DNA from: an uncultured Clostridia bacterium
GTDB lineage: Bacteria > Bacillota > Clostridia > Oscillospirales > Acutalibacteraceae
NCBI GenBank assembly: GCA_937912045.1
Contig: CALDPI010000289.1
Coordinates: 1-9,624, forward strand
DNA length: 9,624 bases
Direction of reading: 5' to 3'
Positions 5,814 to 9,624 of this stretch are shown one piece after another. Numbering within the stretch: position 1 is the stretch's first letter; each line of letters begins with the position of its first letter. Under the pieces are notes generated by a model. The model saw nothing but the letters and a program-made list of their open reading frames with translations. It searched no databases and was not told the origin of the DNA. The position numbers and the translations under genes are program-made.

Positions 5814-6662
5814 TTAGTGTCTTCGCCGCAGCTTTAACTCATCTTGAACGCGTTTAAACAGTGTTTTACTGATTATTGGCGCGTGGTGGTTTCGAATGAT
5901 TATTAGTTCTTCTTGACCTTTATTTTTCTTTTTTTCGTGTGTAAGATAATTTGGGGTGTATGTTTTCTTTTGTATAAGGTCGCCACAGTATTTTTCATTT
6001 TTCAAAATGCGAAGCACTGCGGTGTTTGACCAAGCGCCATTTGCTTTGGTTTTATATCCTTTGTAATTCATATATTCAGCAATTTTATAAGTGCTCATTC
6101 CCTGATTTAAATAAAGTGAAAAAATTAGTTTTACCATTTTCGCTTCAATGCTGTTAATACTAATTTTGCCGTCGGTCACATCATAGCCGAGCAGACTTTT
6201 CCCAAAAACAACACCCTTTTCCATCTGTCTTTTTTGACCCCATTTTACACGCTCTGAAGTTTTGCGGCTTTCCTCCTGCGCTATCGACGACATTAACGTC
6301 AGTCTCAGTTCCGAATCGGCATCTAAAGTATTGATGTTATCGTTAAGAAAGTAAACCCCTACCCCAAGTTCACGCAAGAGACGAGTGTAATAAATACTGT
6401 CAAGAGTATTGCGAGCAAATCGACTGATTTCTTTTGTTATTATAAAATCAATTTTTCCACTTTTTGCATCCTCAATCATTTCCATAAAGGCTTTCCTTCT
6501 TTTTGTGCTGGTGCCGGTTATTCCCTCGTCAACGTAAACTTTTTGAAGAACACTGCCCTTCATTGATTTTATGTAATGTGTGAAATATTTAATCTGATTT
6601 TCGAGCGAATTTGCTTGGTCGGATTTGTCGGTTGAAACGCGGCAATAGGCACAAATTTTCAT
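5814..6662 (-). CDS. SpoIVCA-type serine recombinase, short form lacking the zinc-ribbon half
   Basis: This is a site-specific serine recombinase that would cut and rejoin DNA through a covalent Ser intermediate. From the ATG at 6662 the protein is 282 residues. The resolvase domain has the nucleophile in YCRVSTD (Ser10), the arginines of SRFARN and a long E-helix after AQEESRKTSER. A Recombinase domain follows, with the conserved NHHAPIISKTLFKRVQDEL near its end. The protein stops right there at LRRRH, whereas most relatives run to about 500 residues with a zinc ribbon and coiled coil that direct attachment-site recognition. It may therefore be truncated. The start is by homology (MKICAYCRVS); a GTG at 6704 in the same frame overlaps an AAAGGTGG motif, and no good ribosome binding site precedes the 6662 ATG. 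It runs in the same direction as the cotJC fragment and abuts it, and is divergent from trkA. Confidence 0.8.
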   Translation of the reverse strand: MKICAYCRVSTDKSDQANSLENQIKYFTHYIKSMKGSVLQKVYVDEGITGTSTKRRKAFMEMIEDAKSGKIDFIITKEISRFARNTLDSIYYTRLLRELGVGVYFLNDNINTLDADSELRLTLMSSIAQEESRKTSERVKWGQKRQMEKGVVFGKSLLGYDVTDGKISINSIEAKMVKLIFSLYLNQGMSTYKIAEYMNYKGYKTKANGAWSNTAVLRILKNEKYCGDLIQKKTYTPNYLTHEKKKNKGQEELIIIRNHHAPIISKTLFKRVQDELKLRRRH

Positions 6663-6711
6663 TTTATCGGTATTAAAATAAAAATTTTTTATGATAACAA
6701 CCACCTTTATG

Positions 6712-6740
6712 TAGAAATTTTTAAAGTTTAGTAGTATAAT
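6712..6740 (+). promoter_or_regulatory. Sigma-A-type promoter for trkA-trkH
   Basis: A -35-like TAGAAA (6712-6717), 17-bp spacer and perfect -10 TATAAT (6735-6740) stand 33 bp before the trkA start. A second TATAAT (6747-6752) lacks a recognisable -35. On the opposite strand TATACT (6738-6733) could serve the divergent recombinase gene, but no -35 fits it, so the two transcripts may compete for this AT-rich gap. Confidence 0.5.
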
Positions 6741-6772
6741 ACGGTATATAATTTTTTCTGTGAGGTATGGCT

Positions 6773-8131
6773 ATGAAAATTATAGTTGTAGGTTGCGGTA
6801 AAATCGGCACAACAATTCTTTCTAATCTCGTATCCGAAGGACACGACGTTGTTGCAGTTGATAATAATGCAGAAATCATTTCTGATATTACAAATATATA
6901 CGATGTTATGGGCGTTTGCGGCAACGGTGTTGACTGCGACGTTTTGGCAGAGGCAGGTGTTGAGTCTGCGGAACTTTTCGTTTCCGTGACAGGCTCTGAC
7001 GAGTTCAATATGCTCAGCTGTTATATTGCCAAAAGAATGGGCGCAAAGCAGACCATCGCACGAATTCGCAACCCTGAATATAACGACAACAGCTTTGGAT
7101 TTTTAAAACAGAACTTAAATCTTTCGGTTGCCATTAATCCCGAGCTTTTGGCCGCAAAGGAACTTTATAATTTGCTCAAGCTTCCGGCTGCGGCAAAGGT
7201 TGAAACCTTCTCAAAACGCAATTTTGAGATGATTGAGCTACGTCTAAGACCCGACAGCAAGCTTGACGGTATGACACTTATCGAGCTTAAGAAAAAATAT
7301 CCGCACAATTATCTGATTTGTGCCGTAAAGCGTGGCGACAGCGTCTATATTCCCGACGGTAACTTTGTTTTAAAACAGGGTGATAAAATTGCAGTTGCGG
7401 CCACTATTTCCGAGCTGCTCAAATTTTTAAAGAGTATTGATATGCTTAAAAAGCAGGCGCGCAACGTTATGATTCTCGGCGCGAGCACCACGTCTTTCTA
7501 TCTAACTAAGATGCTTTTGGCTGGCGGAAACAACGTTAAAATCATTGAAAAGAACCCTGCCAGATGTGAACAATTTGCGGAGCTTTTTCCCTCTGCCGTT
7601 ATTATTAATGGCGACGGCGCACAGCAGGAGCTTCTGCTTGAAGAAGGCATCGGCTCTATGGATGCTTTTGTTTCGCTTACCGGTATGGATGAGCAAAACA
7701 TACTTATTTCTTACTTTGCCACCTCCCAGGACGTTCCGCGTGTTATCACGAAAATAAATCGTGATGAATTTGGCGCCATGGCTGATAAGCTTGGTCTTGA
7801 CAGTGTTATCTCGCCCCGACTTTCAACCTCAAACGTTATATTAAGATATGCACGTGCTCTTAAAAACTCTCTCGGCAGCAGTATGGAAACGTTATATAAA
7901 TTTATGGACGGCTCTGCTGAGGCTATGGAGTTTATAGTAACTCCCGACTGTGAGATTATTAACAAACCGCTCAAGGAGCTTAATCTTAAACCAAACACCC
8001 TCATCGCCGGTATTGTAAGAGGAAGGAAAACCATTATTCCTGCCGGTGATGATGAGATTTTGCCGAATGATAACGTTATCGTCGTGGTTGCAGGTCACAG
8101 AATTGATAACTTGACCGAAATTATTTTATAA
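6773..8131 (+). CDS. trkA: Trk potassium uptake regulatory subunit TrkA (two RCK domains)
   Basis: This is the cytoplasmic nucleotide-binding subunit that gates the TrkH potassium translocator in response to NAD(H) or other nucleotides. It is 452 residues, the normal length for a two-unit TrkA. The first RCK-N unit has the glycine motif VVGCGKIG (5-12) and the acidic end of strand 2 (VAVD, Asp30), followed by an RCK-C region around 135-220. The second RCK-N unit starts with ILGASTTS (near 234-241), where the glycine motif is degenerate, but keeps its acidic residue (IIEK, Glu259), and is followed by a second RCK-C. This suggests that the two sites differ in nucleotide binding. The start at 6773 is preferred over the ATG at 6767 because GAGG (6762-6765) is 7 nt from the former and only 1 nt from the latter. 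trkH follows after 13 bases. Confidence 0.93.
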   Translation: MKIIVVGCGKIGTTILSNLVSEGHDVVAVDNNAEIISDITNIYDVMGVCGNGVDCDVLAEAGVESAELFVSVTGSDEFNMLSCYIAKRMGAKQTIARIRNPEYNDNSFGFLKQNLNLSVAINPELLAAKELYNLLKLPAAAKVETFSKRNFEMIELRLRPDSKLDGMTLIELKKKYPHNYLICAVKRGDSVYIPDGNFVLKQGDKIAVAATISELLKFLKSIDMLKKQARNVMILGASTTSFYLTKMLLAGGNNVKIIEKNPARCEQFAELFPSAVIINGDGAQQELLLEEGIGSMDAFVSLTGMDEQNILISYFATSQDVPRVITKINRDEFGAMADKLGLDSVISPRLSTSNVILRYARALKNSLGSSMETLYKFMDGSAEAMEFIVTPDCEIINKPLKELNLKPNTLIAGIVRGRKTIIPAGDDEILPNDNVIVVVAGHRIDNLTEIIL

Positions 8132-8144
8132 TCGGAGTACTGTT

Positions 8145-9134
8145 ATGAATCGTAGAATTGTATTTAATATGATTGGCAAAATGGTACTGTCTGAGGCAAT
8201 TCTGCTGCTTCTTCCCACGGCCGTATCATTTTTTTACGGGGAATCTTGTGCCTTTGCTTGCCTTATTGCCGCATTCGTCGCTTTCCTTTTCGGCGGTGCA
8301 CTTTTCTTGTTCTCAAAGCCAAAAAACAACGTGATTTATGCAAAGGAAGGCTTTGTTATTGTCGCTTTTTCCTGGCTTTTTATGTCGGCTATCGGCGCTC
8401 TTCCCTTTTATCTCAGCAATGAAATTCCGTCATACGCAGATGCATTTTTTGAATGTGTGAGCGGATTTACAACTACAGGTGCTACAATTCTTAAAGACGT
8501 TGAAGCGCTTAGCAACGGTCTGCTTTTCTGGCGCAGCTTCACGCACTGGGTCGGTGGTATGGGCGTGCTTGTATTCGTAATGGCTATTTTGCCGAGTGCG
8601 ACCGACAGGCCTATTCACCTGATACGCGCAGAAATGCCCGGACCTATTGTTGGTAAGCTTTTACCGCGTGCCAAGGATACGGCAAAAATTCTCTATATCA
8701 TTTACATTTTTATGACCACCGTTGAAATCATACTACTGAAAATCGGCGGTATGCCGCTTTTCGAATCGGTTATACATTCGTTCGGTACGGCCGGCACCGG
8801 TGGTTTTGGACTTAAATCTGATAGTATTGGCGGATATTCGCCATATATTCAGTGGGTTATTGCAATCTTTATGCTGTTTTTCGGCATTAACTTTAACCTG
8901 TATTATCTAATACTGATTAATCGCCTTAAAGCCGCATTAAAGAGCGCTGAGCTTTGGGTTTATCTTGGAATTGTGGCTGTCAGCACAGCTCTGATAACGA
9001 CAAATATTTTTGAAGCATATAAAAATGTTCCCGACGCTGTCAGACACGCATTTTTCCAGGTTTCATCAATTATTACCACAACCGGTTATTCGTCTGTCGA
9101 TTTCAACCTATGGCCTGAATTTTCAAAATCAATT
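8145..9134 (+). CDS. trkH: Trk potassium transporter membrane subunit TrkH, truncated at 3' end
   Basis: This is the membrane channel-like subunit for K+ uptake, working with TrkA encoded directly upstream. GGAG (8134-8137) is 7 nt from the ATG. The protein is strongly hydrophobic with repeated membrane-pore-membrane units. Three of the four selectivity loops are visible: TTTGAT (109-114), GTAGTGGFG (214-222) and TTTGYS (311-316). THWVGGMG (133-140) is also typical of TrkH. The family is normally about 450-490 residues, but the frame stops after FSKSI at residue 330, just before the segment that should carry the fourth pore loop (usually containing GSTGGG). The following DNA is unrelated. As it stands the protein could not form a complete pore. 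The break coincides with a change to Bacteroidales-like sequence, so it is more likely an assembly or rearrangement boundary than a simple mutation. Confidence 0.93.
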
Positions 9135-9137
9135 TGA
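9123..9137. other. Chimeric junction: Clostridia trkH to Bacteroidales coding sequence
   Basis: TrkH similarity runs through FSKSI (to 9134). In the +1 frame relative to TrkH, NQFEFYPLFVP begins at 9127 and continues a protein of different origin. The two readings share the A/T-rich bases at about 9125-9137, as expected for a join on a short shared sequence. An in-frame stop for TrkH (TGA 9135-9137) arises at the join. Confidence 0.75.
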
Positions 9138-9513
9138 ATTTTACCCTCTTTTCGTTCCCGATGAAAGTTTAGATCTATACAGGAATAACAAAGAATGGAG
9201 TGAAGCTTTTACCACCTTTTATGGTAGTGTTATGATATATCCTGTAAGCGAATTTAATGAATCGAACTTCAGAGATATCGACGAGGTGGCAATGAAGAAC
9301 ACAATCGTCAGTTACAACGGCAGCAATATTAACATACAATCGCCCGATGCCGAGCGTGTGGTAATATACACGACCGATGGCAAGAAAGTGGGTAAGGCCA
9401 AGTTTACCGACTCTGCCGCAACCATAGGTGTGAGCAAACAGCAGGCAACATACATATATGTGGTGACATACAGAAATGGTGGCAGTCTGACAGGCAAACT
9501 ATTTGTAAAGTAA
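9127..9513 (+). CDS. C-terminal end of a Bacteroidales-type secreted/surface protein (5'-truncated)
   Basis: About 128 codons of the end of a protein whose start is missing. The first part, FVPDESLDLYRNNKEW, resembles the closing strand-turn of BspA-like leucine-rich repeats (typically VP...S...Y......W). After a linker comes a beta-rich terminal domain: YNGSNINIQSPDAE, VVIYTTDGKKVG, ATYIYVVTYRNG and the end SLTGKLFVK. That pattern is typical of C-terminal sorting or cell-envelope domains of Bacteroidales secreted proteins (type IX-like). The open frame extends upstream to an ATG at 9010, but those 39 codons are a shifted reading of trkH and not part of the protein. Function beyond export or surface location cannot be given. 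Its base and amino-acid use and its neighbour repeat differ from the rest of the window. Confidence 0.65.
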   Translation, partial: NQFEFYPLFVPDESLDLYRNNKEWSEAFTTFYGSVMIYPVSEFNESNFRDIDEVAMKNTIVSYNGSNINIQSPDAERVVIYTTDGKKVGKAKFTDSAATIGVSKQQATYIYVVTYRNGGSLTGKLFVK

Positions 9514-9520
9514 TGTAAAG

Positions 9521-9624
9521 ACTGCAAAATAATCAAGCAAGCTTGATATTATCTCGTTCGTTTGTCGCTATCTTTGCGCTAAAGCGCGAAGATTTAATGC
9601 ACTCACTGCAAAATATTCAAGCAA
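9521..9624. repeat. Bacteroidales-style intergenic repeat with two palindromes
   Basis: The 20-mer starting ACTGCAAAATAATC at 9521-9540 recurs at 9605-9624 with one mismatch (19 of 20). Between them lie a perfect palindrome ATCAAGCAAGCTTGAT (9532-9547) and a 24-base near-palindrome (9570-9593) with GCGC-TAAA-GCGC at its centre and ATCTT/AAGAT outer arms. The palindromes directly follow the stop of the preceding gene and could act as its terminator or transcript-end structure. The arrangement resembles dispersed intergenic repeats of Prevotella-like genomes, which I recall but cannot verify here. The second copy is cut by the window edge. Confidence 0.55.

Noticed and set aside
6707..6718. TTATGTAGAA resembling one arm of the operators at the left edge
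   Set aside because: Only a half-site is present; there is no CTACA arm at the right distance, so it is not a convincing operator.
9010..9126. First 39 codons of the plus-strand frame ending at 9513
   Set aside because: They are a shifted reading of the conserved trkH sequence; the real protein segment begins only at the junction.
1..9624. CRISPR arrays, tRNA or rRNA genes, classical insertion-sequence ends
   Set aside because: I looked for regularly spaced repeats, cloverleaf-like segments and terminal inverted repeats and saw none beyond the elements listed.

Overview
The window looks like a contig from a low-GC, endospore-forming gut-type member of the Clostridia, with a short foreign tail. 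The evidence for Clostridia is a spore-coat CotJC/manganese-catalase fragment, a SpoIVCA-type serine recombinase, a KtrA/TrkA-TrkH pair, strong GGAG-type ribosome binding sites with about 7 nt spacing, and compact A/T-flanked terminators. The last ~490 bases instead encode the C-terminal end of a Bacteroidales-type secreted protein and a Bacteroidales-style palindromic intergenic repeat. The contig therefore changes organism at about 9123-9137, most simply by a chimeric assembly join.

Left region (1-4244, minus strand). A glycoside-hydrolase-like gene (2604-4244) is followed 5 bases later by a copper-exporting P1B ATPase, copA (88-2598), which ends in a GC-rich terminator (61-88). Beyond it, a leftward promoter carries two 13-bp CTACA-N3-TGTAG palindromes of BlaI/MecI/CopY type and leads to a gene outside the window, probably that regulator. 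CopA has an N-terminal HMA domain and also a C-terminal CopZ-like domain. That domain starts with its own ATG behind a near-perfect Shine-Dalgarno sequence, so one gene may make both the pump and a free 69-aa copper chaperone.

Middle (4293-6662). A divergent plus-strand gene encodes an FkbM-family methyltransferase with an extra N-terminal Rossmann-like domain. It ends at a bidirectional terminator (5332-5360) shared with a convergent 3' fragment of cotJC. The cotJC homology stops abruptly at its GTEE motif, and 17 bases further lies the stop codon of a serine recombinase that itself lacks the usual C-terminal zinc-ribbon half. This is the layout of a skin-like intervening element inside a sporulation gene, or of its remnant.

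Right (6700-9624). A promoter at 6712-6740 drives trkA (two RCK domains) and trkH (K+ channel-like membrane subunit) as a potassium-uptake operon. trkH is cut after 330 residues, before its fourth selectivity loop, by the Bacteroidales sequence.
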